Assembly (NCBI GenBank): GCA_000433095.1
Contig: HF991484.1
Location: 81,549-135,178 of the forward strand
Direction of reading: 5' to 3'
From: Clostridium sp. CAG:967
GTDB taxonomy: Bacteria > Cyanobacteriota > Vampirovibrionia > Gastranaerophilales > Gastranaerophilaceae
Length of the DNA: 53,630 nucleotides
The notes under the pieces are model-generated. The model saw only the letters and a list, made by a program, of their open reading frames with translations. It did not search any database and was not told the origin of the DNA. Positions 8,903 through 17,528 of the stretch are shown one piece after another. Numbering within the stretch: position 1 is the first letter of the stretch; the number at the start of each line of letters is the position of its first letter. The position numbers and the translations under genes are program-made.

Positions 8903-9565
8903 CTAAAAAGGATAATTAATTTTCCAGCCGTCCTGCATTATTTTTTGTGCACAGTAATATCCATTGCTGGCATTAGAGCAGCTTACATTAATTCTTTCCT
9001 CTGTGCAGGTATAGCATAACGGCATAATTCCTTTATTCTTTACTCTCGTAAATATAAAGACATCTTTACCGAAAACATTAGGACCTTTGCCGCCATTTAA
9101 GTCTATATATATTGTATCAGCTGCTACTGTCCCATCTCCGGATGATGCTGATATTGAATACATAATACCATCACTTGTCATAAATGGTATTCTTAAATTG
9201 CTCTGTGTAACAGTTGTCGTATCTTGAACACCGCTTAGAGTTTTAAAAGGGTAAGAAGCTTTATATCCGCATTCACCATACGTTTTACAGATAGAAGTGA
9301 CATTAAAATAAGGAGTCCAATATTTCTTTATATATTCTTCCGGTCCCAACTCCAATGCACTTCCCCAGTGTTCATAATCGCCGTTATCAACTTCAGACCT
9401 CTTCATTGCCTGATTTAAGATAGTATAAGCCTTTTTCAATTTGGAAATTGTTTCTTCTTTTTTATAATGACCAATTACAGCCGGCATGGTTAAAGCAGCA
9501 ACAATACCAATGATACCAAGTGTAATCAATACCTCAGCAAGTGTAAATGCTCTCATTTCTTTCAT
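8903..9565 (-). CDS. Type IV/II prepilin-like protein
   Basis: The product begins MKEMRAFTLAEVLITLGIIG, the class III leader of type IV pilins and type II secretion pseudopilins: a short basic leader, then F at +1, T, L, E at +5 and a hydrophobic helix through about residue 30 (GIVAALTMPAVIGHY). Prepilin peptidase would cut before F; the residue before it is Ala where Gly is usual. The remaining 190 residues form a globular domain with five or more cysteines (TSICKTYGECG, CYTCTEERINVSC). A promoter and a GGAG site lie directly before this ATG. The frame is also open further upstream to a C10 tract and a second well-equipped start at 9696, so a long-leader form may exist. Confidence 0.9.
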   Translation of the reverse strand: MKEMRAFTLAEVLITLGIIGIVAALTMPAVIGHYKKEETISKLKKAYTILNQAMKRSEVDNGDYEHWGSALELGPEEYIKKYWTPYFNVTSICKTYGECGYKASYPFKTLSGVQDTTTVTQSNLRIPFMTSDGIMYSISASSGDGTVAADTIYIDLNGGKGPNVFGKDVFIFTRVKNKGIMPLCYTCTEERINVSCSNASNGYYCAQKIMQDGWKINYPF

Positions 9566-9601
9566 AAAAACTCCGTCATAATTGTGATGTTCTACATCAT
9601 C

Positions 9602-9629
9602 ATTATAACAGATTTTAATCTTTTTACAA
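9602..9629 (-). promoter_or_regulatory. Proximal promoter of the prepilin gene
   Basis: TTGTAA (9624-9629), 16 bp, TATAAT (9602-9607) on the minus strand, about 37 bp before the ATG at 9565. It supports expression of the short form whatever happens at the C10 tract. Confidence 0.5.
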
Positions 9630-9654
9630 CCCTCTAAAAATACTTGTGAAGAGC

Positions 9655-9696
9655 TTAAAAGGTTGCCCCCCCCCCGAAATAACTAAATTTTCTCAT
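9655..9696 (-). pseudogene. Out-of-frame 5' start upstream of the prepilin (MRKFSYFGGG)
   Basis: An ATG with AAAGGGAG seven bases before it begins MRKFSYFGGGATF and then stops at TAA because the C10 tract puts it in the wrong frame. With eleven or eight G the frame is open through 36 codons without a stop and fuses to the prepilin start, giving a leader of about 50 residues before FTLAEV. Upstream is a promoter of its own (9726-9754). Promoter, ribosome binding site and start together look like a true gene start whose frame is broken by the tract. Confidence 0.6.
9666..9675 (+). repeat. C10 homopolymer upstream of the prepilin
   Basis: Ten C between two G, the same G-C10-G arrangement as at 4579. 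It lies at codons 8-10 of the start at 9696. Confidence 0.9.
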
Positions 9697-9725
9697 GAAT
9701 TACTCCCTTTCATTTATTTATCATT

Positions 9726-9754
9726 ATTATAATATATTTTACAATAATTTTCAA
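9726..9754 (-). promoter_or_regulatory. Distal promoter for the start at 9696
   Basis: On the minus strand TTGAAA (9749-9754) and a perfect TATAAT (9726-9731) are 17 bp apart. The expected transcript start is about 20 bases before the ATG at 9696, which leaves room for its AAAGGGAG site. Confidence 0.55.
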
Positions 9755-9799
9755 TATTGTTCATTATATGATACAATTTGAAAAAAAAGAAAGGGAACT

Positions 9800-10318
9800 A
9801 TGGTTGATAAATTAATAATATTTTCAGGAAAGCAATACTCAGGCAAAGATACCGCAGCTAAAATTATGTTAGAAGCTTTGCCGGATTTTAAACGCTGTGC
9901 AATGGGCGATATTATAAAATTAACATACGGCGAACAAAAGGGACTTACCTATGAAGAAATTGAAAAAAACAAACCTTTATATCGTCAGGATTTGATTAAT
10001 CTAGGTAATTGGGGACGTGCGCAGGATGAAGATTACTGGCTCAAAAAAATTATCGAACAGGACGGAAATATTATGGTAACAGACGTACGTGTTCCGCATG
10101 AATATGAAGTCTTTAAAAATGCAGGCGCAATATCAATCAGAGTAGAAGCTTCTAGAGAAACAAGAATGCAACGTGGCACACTTATTGGTGAAACAGATAT
10201 TACGGAAACAGGTCTTGATAATATTAACGACTGGGATTACATAATCGAAAACAACTCAGATTATGAAACTTTAAAAGAAAAAGTAAATGAAATAATTAAA
10301 AAAATAAAAGAGGATTAA
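9800..10318 (+). CDS. P-loop kinase resembling animal-type phosphomevalonate kinase
   Basis: The 172-residue protein has an N-terminal P-loop FSGKQYSGKDTAAK, then YGE, a YRQDLINLGNWGR segment, VTDVRVPHEYEVFKNAG, VEASRETRMQRG and a C-terminal ETGLDNINDWDYIIENN. From memory this order and several of these blocks (SGKxxSGKD, the SR..RG lid, GLDN..D.VIEN) match the animal-type phosphomevalonate kinase family, which is unrelated to the GHMP enzyme of most bacteria. A general nucleoside monophosphate kinase of the same fold is the main alternative. Its site AAAGGG is 6 bp before ATG. It is transcribed away from the prepilin and ends in its own terminator. Confidence 0.65.
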   Translation: MVDKLIIFSGKQYSGKDTAAKIMLEALPDFKRCAMGDIIKLTYGEQKGLTYEEIEKNKPLYRQDLINLGNWGRAQDEDYWLKKIIEQDGNIMVTDVRVPHEYEVFKNAGAISIRVEASRETRMQRGTLIGETDITETGLDNINDWDYIIENNSDYETLKEKVNEIIKKIKED

Positions 10319-10333
10319 TAAATCCTCTTTTTT
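10307..10333 (+). terminator. Rho-independent terminator
   Basis: Stem AAAGAGGATT / AATCCTCTTT with loop AATA, followed by further T. The stop codon of the kinase gene lies in the stem and loop. Confidence 0.85.
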
Positions 10334-10359
10334 AGTGTGATTGTGTATATATGTAATTG

Positions 10360-11046
10360 TTAGACCATTCCTTCTTTTACGGCTTTAACCGCTGCCTGCA
10401 CTCTGTCATTTACACACATTTTTTGCAAAATTGAGCATACATGAGCTTTTGCAGTATGGACACTTACAATAAGTTCTTTTGCTATTTCAGTATTACTTTT
10501 ACCGAGTACAAGATGTTTTAAAACTTCAAACTCTCTTTCAGTAAGAGGTACTCTGCCGTCAGAGTGAGATTTGCTCGGCAGAAATCCGACATTATCAATT
10601 TTAGGCAAAGAGTTCAATGCAGTTTGCGCAACCATAGGATCAATCCAGCAAACGCCTGTTGATACATCTCTTACAACATCGGCAAGTTTTTTCGGATCAA
10701 TATCTTTTAAGCAGTATGCACTGGCACCGGAGCTTAAAGCTGCAATTACTTCTTCTGATCTGTCATGAGAAGTCAGTGCAATAATTTTTGATTCAAACAT
10801 CATTTCTTTGCACTTAATCATTGCTTCAATACCGTTCATGCCGGGAAGTCCCAAATCCATTAAAATTACATCAGGCTTGTGTCTTTCAATAAGCTTAAGT
10901 CCTTCCAGGGCATCTTCTGCCTCTGCTACAACATCAATATCTTCGTTTGCATTTAATGCGCAGCGCAGACCAACCCTTGTTAATTTAAAATCTTCCACAA
11001 TAATTACACTTATAGTTTTTTGTGCTGTTGATGAACTTTGTGTCAT
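10360..11046 (-). CDS. NarL/LuxR-family response regulator
   Basis: An N-terminal receiver domain (TISVIIVEDFKLTRVGLR, phosphoacceptor Asp in VILMDLGLPGMNG, Thr/Ser in ALTSHD, Lys in YCLKDID) is joined by a linker to a C-terminal LuxR-type helix-turn-helix (LTEREFEVLKHLVLGKSNTE, then SVHTAKAHVCSILQK). It is a cytoplasmic, phosphorylation-controlled transcription factor. No histidine kinase gene is adjacent, so the partner is encoded elsewhere. I start it at the ATG at 11046 (MTQSSS), which has GGGG six bases upstream and leaves a normal receiver start; the frame opens further to a GTG at 11106. Confidence 0.92.
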   Translation of the reverse strand: MTQSSSTAQKTISVIIVEDFKLTRVGLRCALNANEDIDVVAEAEDALEGLKLIERHKPDVILMDLGLPGMNGIEAMIKCKEMMFESKIIALTSHDRSEEVIAALSSGASAYCLKDIDPKKLADVVRDVSTGVCWIDPMVAQTALNSLPKIDNVGFLPSKSHSDGRVPLTEREFEVLKHLVLGKSNTEIAKELIVSVHTAKAHVCSILQKMCVNDRVQAAVKAVKEGMV

Positions 11047-11248
11047 TGAAAACCCCGCCTTTCGTAACGTAAATTGCTCCATTATTTGGTACATTATCCT
11101 GTACACATCTTATTAAATTATAGCGAAAATAAATAATCTATTACCTACGTGACTAATATATTGTAAAAAATACAATTATAAAGGCATGATAAATAATATT
11201 TTTATTATGCTATAATGCTATTACAAAAAGTTATAAAGGGAGTATATC

Positions 11249-13540
11249 ATGCTAGAATTTCTTTTCGGGAAAAAAAATCAGGAAAATCCAAAGGATATAA
11301 AAATTAATGAGATTTATTCCAATTTAAAAAAAGAATATCCTTTTGAAAAAATTTCTGATGAAAGAAAAAAAGAGTTAACAGATCTTATCGGGAAATACGG
11401 TTACCTTCCTTACCCTTATATTAAAGCTCTGGAAGAACTTTCTCCCGAAGAAATTCTTTTCGGGCTTGAAATAAAATGGAGCGCAAACGGCATTTTTAAA
11501 AACGGAAAATTTTCATTTAATAATGAAAATATAAGTGTTTTAGCAAGAAATAACGTAAAAGATTCATCCTGGATAAAAAAAGAAGGTCATAATATAAAAT
11601 TGATTAACCTTGCAGGTTTAGGAAACGGTAACGTTACCAAAACTCCCGGTAAATTTATAGACTGGCTGAGACAGCTTCTTATATTACCTACAGGTAATCT
11701 TGATAATAACATTTTTAATACAACTATGTATATTATACCTTTTCATCCGAGAGAATTCGGCTGCGCTTACCTTCCTAAAAGTTCGGAAGTAAGCGATGCA
11801 TTGCTTGATAAAAAAATTGAATCTCTTACAGGATTGGATGCTAAAGGTCAGGTGCAAACATTTATTACACTTGCACAGCTTGCAGGACATCCGGTAATTT
11901 ACGATATTCTCCCCCAAACAGGAAGATTTTCAAAAGCTGTTCTTGCAAATCCTGAAATTGCAAGATGGTTTGACATTAACATTTTATCAACAGAACTTGA
12001 CAAAAATATTGATAAAATAGCTAAAAACCTTCCTAAATCAATTGATGAAGAAGATATCGAACTTGTTAAAAATATCTACAAAGAATCATTAAGCGGTTCT
12101 GCAGGAGATTTAAGTGCTCATTATAAAAACATCTATGATACCTTTGACAGTCTTATGGACGAGGCTAAAAAAGAGCTGTCTAATGTTATGATGAAAAAAG
12201 AAAATCAAATAAAAATTCAAAAACGTGCACGAGATATTATTGCTAAAATTCACGGATTTAAAAATAATCAAAAATTAACAGAAGATGATATTACAAAACA
12301 AATTGATGCTATTCAGGAACTTATCAAAGAAGGCTTGTGGCCGGCTCCGGGCGGTGCCTGGTGTTCTGCGGGTGTGCCTGTGTACGACAAAATGAGTGAA
12401 TGCGGCGGTTATCCTACATTTAAGCATTACGACTATAAAGGCGATGACGTCACCGGATTTGCAAACCTCGACTGCCAGACACCTTACTATTTCTGTTTTC
12501 TTGAAGACGGAAGTTTTAATGAGTCTGTAATTGAATATTTTATTGATTATATGCTTAATTTACAGCAAGATTACAATTTTGACGGCTTCAGGGTTGACCA
12601 TATCGACCATATCGTAGATAAAGTTTCCGAAAGCCACGGCAGACCAATAAGCTACAGAGCTCCACGTGTTGTGTTGAACAGATTAAATAAAGCAATGAAA
12701 GCAAAAATTCCGTATTTCGGTACACTTGCAGAGTATATGCTCTGGGATGATTTCTTAAAAGAATATCATAAAGGCATGAGTTTTGACCTCTTGTGGGGTA
12801 ATGATATTGTTTCCCAATGCGAAAAAACACCTGAAAAAATTACTGAAGATAACCAGCACCTTGCAAATTACAATGTTAACTATAAAAAAGGTGAAAAATT
12901 GTCTATTCTGAAAACCTATAACAATCAGGACGGTGAATTCAGATGTATAGACCAGTACCCTGGACAGCTCGGTGAAAACGGAGCTCTGTTTAAATGGTTT
13001 AAATACAAATTCCTGCCCGGAGGCAAATTTGCACAACGTCCTATGCTATATGTTGACGGCGATGAAAGCTTTACTCACAGAGGTATTGAAAGTGTTATCG
13101 GAGAAGAAATTTCAATGCCGAGAGAAAATCACGCTGATTTTTACAGAAAATTCAATGCAATAGATTTGTTTGTAAAATCACAACCGATTATTACTGACGG
13201 AGAAGCTCAAATAATTTCTCAGGATGATGACGGATTTGCAGCGTGGATTATTTCTAAAGAGCCTCTAAAAACATCTTTCCTTGTAGTTGTTAATTACAAA
13301 TATGAAACAGAAAAAGTAAGCAAATGCGATGAAGACGGCAACAGTTATTCCGAAATAGTAAACGGTGAGCCTGTATTTGACAAACATATACATCTTCCGG
13401 GAGATTATATTATAGAAAAAGAACACTATATTGACGGCAATGAATTTGTATCAAAAGCTATAGAATTCGCTGATTCAACATTAAACTTTGATAAGCTTGA
13501 ACCTTGCGAATTCAGAGTATACGAACTTAAAAGAGCATAA
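11249..13540 (+). CDS. GH13-type glycoside hydrolase / alpha-amylase-like enzyme
   Basis: The 763-residue protein has the catalytic core of the alpha-amylase clan in its second half. FDGFRVDHIDHIVD carries the nucleophile Asp and the conserved Arg of region II. FGTLAEYMLW carries the acid/base Glu of region III, and GHPVIYDILPQTGRFS resembles region I. The first 330 residues are family-specific, with a helical insertion. No signal peptide is seen, so it probably acts on storage or imported alpha-glucans in the cytoplasm. The ATG has AAAGGGAG eight bases upstream and a TATAAT box at 11210-11215. recN starts 2 bp after its stop, so the two are cotranscribed although unrelated in role. Substrate is uncertain. 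Confidence 0.8.
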   Translation: MLEFLFGKKNQENPKDIKINEIYSNLKKEYPFEKISDERKKELTDLIGKYGYLPYPYIKALEELSPEEILFGLEIKWSANGIFKNGKFSFNNENISVLARNNVKDSSWIKKEGHNIKLINLAGLGNGNVTKTPGKFIDWLRQLLILPTGNLDNNIFNTTMYIIPFHPREFGCAYLPKSSEVSDALLDKKIESLTGLDAKGQVQTFITLAQLAGHPVIYDILPQTGRFSKAVLANPEIARWFDINILSTELDKNIDKIAKNLPKSIDEEDIELVKNIYKESLSGSAGDLSAHYKNIYDTFDSLMDEAKKELSNVMMKKENQIKIQKRARDIIAKIHGFKNNQKLTEDDITKQIDAIQELIKEGLWPAPGGAWCSAGVPVYDKMSECGGYPTFKHYDYKGDDVTGFANLDCQTPYYFCFLEDGSFNESVIEYFIDYMLNLQQDYNFDGFRVDHIDHIVDKVSESHGRPISYRAPRVVLNRLNKAMKAKIPYFGTLAEYMLWDDFLKEYHKGMSFDLLWGNDIVSQCEKTPEKITEDNQHLANYNVNYKKGEKLSILKTYNNQDGEFRCIDQYPGQLGENGALFKWFKYKFLPGGKFAQRPMLYVDGDESFTHRGIESVIGEEISMPRENHADFYRKFNAIDLFVKSQPIITDGEAQIISQDDDGFAAWIISKEPLKTSFLVVVNYKYETEKVSKCDEDGNSYSEIVNGEPVFDKHIHLPGDYIIEKEHYIDGNEFVSKAIEFADSTLNFDKLEPCEFRVYELKRA

Positions 13541-13542
13541 AT

Positions 13543-15195
13543 ATGATTAAGCAGCTGAGAATTAAAGATTACATTTTGATTGATGAACTGACCGCTAATT
13601 TTGATAACGGTTTAAATGTGATTACAGGCGAAACAGGTGCCGGTAAAAGTATTCTTATAAACGCTATTGATATAGCTTTTGCGCCACGTGTTTCAAAAGA
13701 TGTCATAAAACATGACAAAGAAAAAGCTGTTGTTGAATTAGTTATAGAAAATACCAAACATGATCTTGCCTCATTATTTCAAGAAAACGGCATTGACTGC
13801 TTTGGAAATGAAATAGTTCTTACAAAAGAAATTACGGCTAACGGTGTGAGAGCAAGAGTTAACGGAACACTTGTCAATCAGGAATTTATTAAACAGTTGA
13901 AAAACTATTTTCTTGATATTCACTCCCAGCATCAGACATACGCATTTATGCAGCCGAAGTACCATATTAATCTTCTTGATAATTATGCAAAAGAGTCTTA
14001 CGGCACAAAACTTGAAGAATACAAAGAAAGATTTAAAGAGTATCAAGCACTTCAAAGTCAGCTTGAAAATTTAAAAACAGCATCTGATATGACAGAAAAC
14101 CAGCTTGAATTTTTAAAATTTCAAATTGATGAAATTGACAGTGCAAATATCCAAAGCTCTTCAGAAGATGAAGAACTTAATAACGAACTTGAAGTTTTGG
14201 AAAATGCGGAAAAGCTTAAAGAATTAACCGGAAGTGCATACTGGGCAATCAACGGCGACGACGGCTCAATTATGGAGGCATTAAGCAAGATTAAACAAAA
14301 TATTTCCAAAGCCGCATCCATGGATAAAAATCTTGAAGAAACCGAAGCAAACTTAATTGATGCTATAGAAAGATTAAAAGATTCAGCCGGCGAACTAAGG
14401 GATTACAGTCAAAACCTTGATAATGATACGGAAAGATTAAATGAAATTCAGGAAAGATTGTTTTTGCTTGACAAACTTAAAAGAAAATACGGCGGAACAC
14501 TTGAAGCTGTTATGGAAACTTTTGACAGTCTTTCAAAAGAACTTAATGCAATTGAATTTTCAACACAGAACATAGATGAGCTTGAAGCAAAAATTTCACA
14601 AATTCGTTCTGAACTTGAAAAATCAGCTTCCGAAATAAGCGAAAGCAGAAAGAATTACTCACAGGTTCTGTCTGTATTGATAGAGGAAAAACTGGAGAAG
14701 CTTGAACTGCCGAAAGCAAGGTTCAGTATCTCAGTAGAGCCAAAAGAATTAGGCTCTGACGGAGCTGATGATGTTGAATTTTTAATATCAACAAATGTAT
14801 CGGAGGATTTAAAACCGCTTGCAAAAGTTGCATCAGGCGGTGAAATTTCACGTGTAATGCTGGCTGTTAAATCTATATTTGCACAAAGCGATGATATAAA
14901 TACAGTAATTTTCGATGAAATTGATACAGGCATTTCGGGAAAAGCTTCTCAAAGCGTTGCCGATGAAATTTCCGAACTTTCAAAATATCACCAGATTATT
15001 TTGATTACTCACCAGCCAATAATTGCATCAAGAGCTGATAAGCATTTTTATGTAAGAAAATCCCAAACTGATGAAACTAAAGTTGAAGTTTATGTTTTAA
15101 CAGGAGAGAACAGAATTAAGGCTCTTGCGGAACTTGCAGGCGGAGAGATTAACGAACAGTCAATAGAATTTGCAAAATCATTGATTAATATATAA
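13543..15195 (+). CDS. recN: DNA repair protein RecN
   Basis: RecN is an SMC-like ATPase that helps RecA in double-strand break repair. The 550 residues have the N-terminal half with Walker A (GETGAGKSILINAI), the family signature HSQHQTYAFM, a central coiled coil of about residues 160-380, and the C-terminal half with the ABC signature ASGGEISRVMLA, Walker B VIFDEIDTGISGKAS and ILITHQPIIAS. Length is normal for the family. The start is fixed by the canonical MIKQLRIKDYILIDELTANF opening and by its 2-bp spacing from the upstream glycosidase gene. Confidence 0.97.
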   Translation: MIKQLRIKDYILIDELTANFDNGLNVITGETGAGKSILINAIDIAFAPRVSKDVIKHDKEKAVVELVIENTKHDLASLFQENGIDCFGNEIVLTKEITANGVRARVNGTLVNQEFIKQLKNYFLDIHSQHQTYAFMQPKYHINLLDNYAKESYGTKLEEYKERFKEYQALQSQLENLKTASDMTENQLEFLKFQIDEIDSANIQSSSEDEELNNELEVLENAEKLKELTGSAYWAINGDDGSIMEALSKIKQNISKAASMDKNLEETEANLIDAIERLKDSAGELRDYSQNLDNDTERLNEIQERLFLLDKLKRKYGGTLEAVMETFDSLSKELNAIEFSTQNIDELEAKISQIRSELEKSASEISESRKNYSQVLSVLIEEKLEKLELPKARFSISVEPKELGSDGADDVEFLISTNVSEDLKPLAKVASGGEISRVMLAVKSIFAQSDDINTVIFDEIDTGISGKASQSVADEISELSKYHQIILITHQPIIASRADKHFYVRKSQTDETKVEVYVLTGENRIKALAELAGGEINEQSIEFAKSLINI

Positions 15196-15222
15196 AAAAA
15201 ATCCCGCAGCCTGTGCGGGGAT
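15193..15222 (-). terminator. Rho-independent terminator of the sigma factor gene
   Basis: The hairpin CCCGCA (15203-15208) / TGCGGG (15214-15219) is followed on the minus strand by eight T (15194-15201). There is no T run on the plus side, so it serves the sigma gene rather than recN. Confidence 0.75.
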
Positions 15223-15262
15223 AGTTGACATACGTTTCTATTTCTTCCTGCGGCAAGGAGCC

Positions 15263-16228
15263 CTAATCCTCAATAAAATCTCTGAAGTGCTGTAATTCTT
15301 TCCTCTCTCTGATTTTTGATAATGCGGAATCTTCAAGCTGTCTTATACGCTCTTTTGAATATCCCATTATCTCTCCAAGCTGTTCCAGAGTTTTTGGCAT
15401 TTCTCCGTTAATACCGAAACGGCAGGTAATAATCTGTTTTTCTCTGTCTGATAATGTTGACAATAAATGTTCTACGCTTCCTTTTAAAGCATTATTTTTA
15501 GTCTGCATTTCCGGTGAACGATATGAAGTATCTTCGATATAATCGCCGATATTCAAATCATCAGTCACCGGTGTTTCAAGACTGATAGGTTCTTTGATGA
15601 TAGATTTTTTAATCATTGAAAGCTGCTTGGCCGTAATTTCAAGACGTTCTGCGACTTCGGCATCAGTAGGTTCTCTGCCCAGTTCAAAAGTAAGCATTGT
15701 ATAGCACTTCTTGTATTTGCGAATTTTATCTGTCATATGAACAGGAATTCTGATTGTTCTTGAATTGTTTGAAATTGCTCTGATAATTGTCTGCCTTATC
15801 CACCAGGTTGCATAAGTTGAGAATTTAAAGTTCTTTGAATAATCAAATTTCTCTGCCGCTTTAATAAGTCCGAGAGATCCCTCCTGCACTAAATCCATAA
15901 ACAATACGCCCTGACCGATATATTTTTTTGCAATACTTACAACAAGCCTTAAATTTGCCTGAACCAATTTTCTTTTTGCAATATCCGCCTGCGACGGCTT
16001 TCCCTCCTTAATCTGTTTTCCGAGAGCCTTTTCTTCTTTGGAATTTAACAGTTTCACTTTTCCGATATCTTTTAAGTACATTTGTAAAATATCGTCATCA
16101 TTAGATATTGAATTAAATGTTTTGGGTTCTTCTTCATCTTCCATTACATCAATATATTCAATTTCACCGGGGTATGTACATTTTAAATCTTTGTATAAAT
16201 CTTCTTCTTTACACTTGATTACATTCAT
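15263..16228 (-). CDS. RNA polymerase sigma-70 family factor (group 1/2)
   Basis: This sigma factor directs RNA polymerase to -10/-35 promoters. All main regions are present: region 1.2 (DILQMYLKDIGKVKLLNSKE), region 2 (LRLVVSIAKKYIGQGVLFMD, then STYATWWIRQTIIRAI), region 3 (HMTDKIRKYKK...), and region 4 with the -35 helix-turn-helix (TLEQLGEIMGYSKERIRQLE). It has 321 residues and lacks a long region 1.1, so it is either a compact primary sigma (RpoD/SigA) or a cyanobacterial-type group 2 factor. The promoters seen in this window fit such a factor. GAGAGG lies ten bases before the ATG. It diverges from the PHP gene. Confidence 0.93.
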   Translation of the reverse strand: MNVIKCKEEDLYKDLKCTYPGEIEYIDVMEDEEEPKTFNSISNDDDILQMYLKDIGKVKLLNSKEEKALGKQIKEGKPSQADIAKRKLVQANLRLVVSIAKKYIGQGVLFMDLVQEGSLGLIKAAEKFDYSKNFKFSTYATWWIRQTIIRAISNNSRTIRIPVHMTDKIRKYKKCYTMLTFELGREPTDAEVAERLEITAKQLSMIKKSIIKEPISLETPVTDDLNIGDYIEDTSYRSPEMQTKNNALKGSVEHLLSTLSDREKQIITCRFGINGEMPKTLEQLGEIMGYSKERIRQLEDSALSKIRERKELQHFRDFIED

Positions 16229-16325
16229 ACTTTAAGTACCTCTCTCCTTCCCTACAGGTAATTCCACACTAACTTCCGATATAAAAATCAGAATACTTAC
16301 TACTTTTGACGTAAATAAAGAAATT

Positions 16326-16354
16326 TTGTTTCAATCACACTTTTTGTGTAAAAT
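16326..16354 (+). promoter_or_regulatory. Promoter placing the PHP gene start at +1 (leaderless)
   Basis: TTGTTT (16326-16331), 17 bp, TAAAAT (16349-16354), then 6 bp and ATG. There is no Shine-Dalgarno sequence before the ATG, so the transcript probably starts at or next to it. Confidence 0.55.
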
Positions 16355-16360
16355 AAAAAT

Positions 16361-17515
16361 ATGGGAATAATAAATGAAAAAGATTTTATTGAAACAGTTC
16401 CACTGTTAACAGAAAAAGCATTTAAACCCGGAGAAAGACTGGATGTAAATGTTTTGGATTCACATGATTTCAGATATGTGGAATCAGGAGAATTTAAAGC
16501 TAATCTGCATGTTCACACCAAATATTCCGACGGAATTGCAGATGTTGAAGAACTTTTAAAATATTCTGAAAAACTCGGTGCGCAACACAACGGTTTTCTT
16601 CTTGCAATTACAGATCATGACACAATTGAAGGTGCACAGGAGGCTTTTGAAAAATACAATGAAAAATCTTACCCGCATTTAAATCTGTGTTTAGGGTTGG
16701 AAATTTCAACAGTAGGAATAAATTTTCCCGCCCAGAAAAAGCCTGTGCCAATCCATTTGCTGGTATACGGCATAAACCCTTTTGACAGAAAGCTGATTGA
16801 TTTTTTAAATGAGAAACGGGATAAAAAATTATTGCTTGCTAAAGATACGATAAAAAAATTAAACGAAGAGCTTCCTTATAATTTTACACTTGAAGAAGCT
16901 GCAAAAGTTCATGGTATGGTCGCAAAAGGTCAAGATGAAGTTGCACACCCGATGAAAAAATATACGTCAGGTAAAATTTTACTTGAATATTATTTCCCGA
17001 ATGCTGATTTCAGCTACGAAAAACCGATAAAAAAATTTAAATACTTGTTCAAGAGCAGTGAACCGTATCACAAGATTTATAAAAAAGCACTTGAAATGTA
17101 TACTCATCAGACATTACCCGAAATCCCGGACAATATTGAACAACAAATTCAAAAAGCAAGAGAAATATACTTAAAAGCTCATCCCGCTGTCAGTAATATG
17201 CTTGATGGATTTGCTTATTTTGAAGAAACAGCGGAATTTATAACAACTCTGGATTGCGGCGTTATGTCTGTCGCACACCCTGCAAGAAGCAAGGCTTATA
17301 CAGACGAATTTTATACATATTTATTTGAAAACTTTAAAAAGTATGGAAAAGAAAAAGCTTTATTTTATGAAGGTTATTACCAGTCTTATGAAGGTGATTA
17401 TCCGTCCAAATGGCTTTCTAAAATTGATGAAGCTGCTAAAAAATTTAATTTACTTAAAACAGGAGGTCTTGATTCTCATGGAAAAGACGTTATATCAAGA
17501 TGCCCGTATTCTTAA
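16361..17515 (+). CDS. PHP-domain metal-dependent phosphoesterase
   Basis: The PHP fold (polymerase and histidinol phosphatase) is shown by LHVHTKYSDG at residues 49-58 (metal-binding H50 and H52), ITDHDT near residue 88, GLEISTVG, VAHPARSKA and a final GGLDSHGKD. Known members hydrolyse phosphoesters such as 3',5'-nucleoside bisphosphates or histidinol phosphate; the exact substrate here is unknown. The 384-residue length reflects an insertion between the TDHDT and SVAHPAR blocks. Translation probably begins on a leaderless mRNA. A small exported protein gene follows at 17529. Confidence 0.87.
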   Translation: MGIINEKDFIETVPLLTEKAFKPGERLDVNVLDSHDFRYVESGEFKANLHVHTKYSDGIADVEELLKYSEKLGAQHNGFLLAITDHDTIEGAQEAFEKYNEKSYPHLNLCLGLEISTVGINFPAQKKPVPIHLLVYGINPFDRKLIDFLNEKRDKKLLLAKDTIKKLNEELPYNFTLEEAAKVHGMVAKGQDEVAHPMKKYTSGKILLEYYFPNADFSYEKPIKKFKYLFKSSEPYHKIYKKALEMYTHQTLPEIPDNIEQQIQKAREIYLKAHPAVSNMLDGFAYFEETAEFITTLDCGVMSVAHPARSKAYTDEFYTYLFENFKKYGKEKALFYEGYYQSYEGDYPSKWLSKIDEAAKKFNLLKTGGLDSHGKDVISRCPYS

Positions 17516-17528
17516 AAAAGAGGTTCAG

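Noticed and set aside
15193..15222. Hairpin as terminator of recN
   Set aside because: The T run is only on the minus strand, so it serves the sigma factor gene.
17325..17528. Long N-terminal extension of the small exported protein
   Set aside because: It is out of frame with and inside the PHP gene; the signal peptide and ribosome site place the start at 17529.
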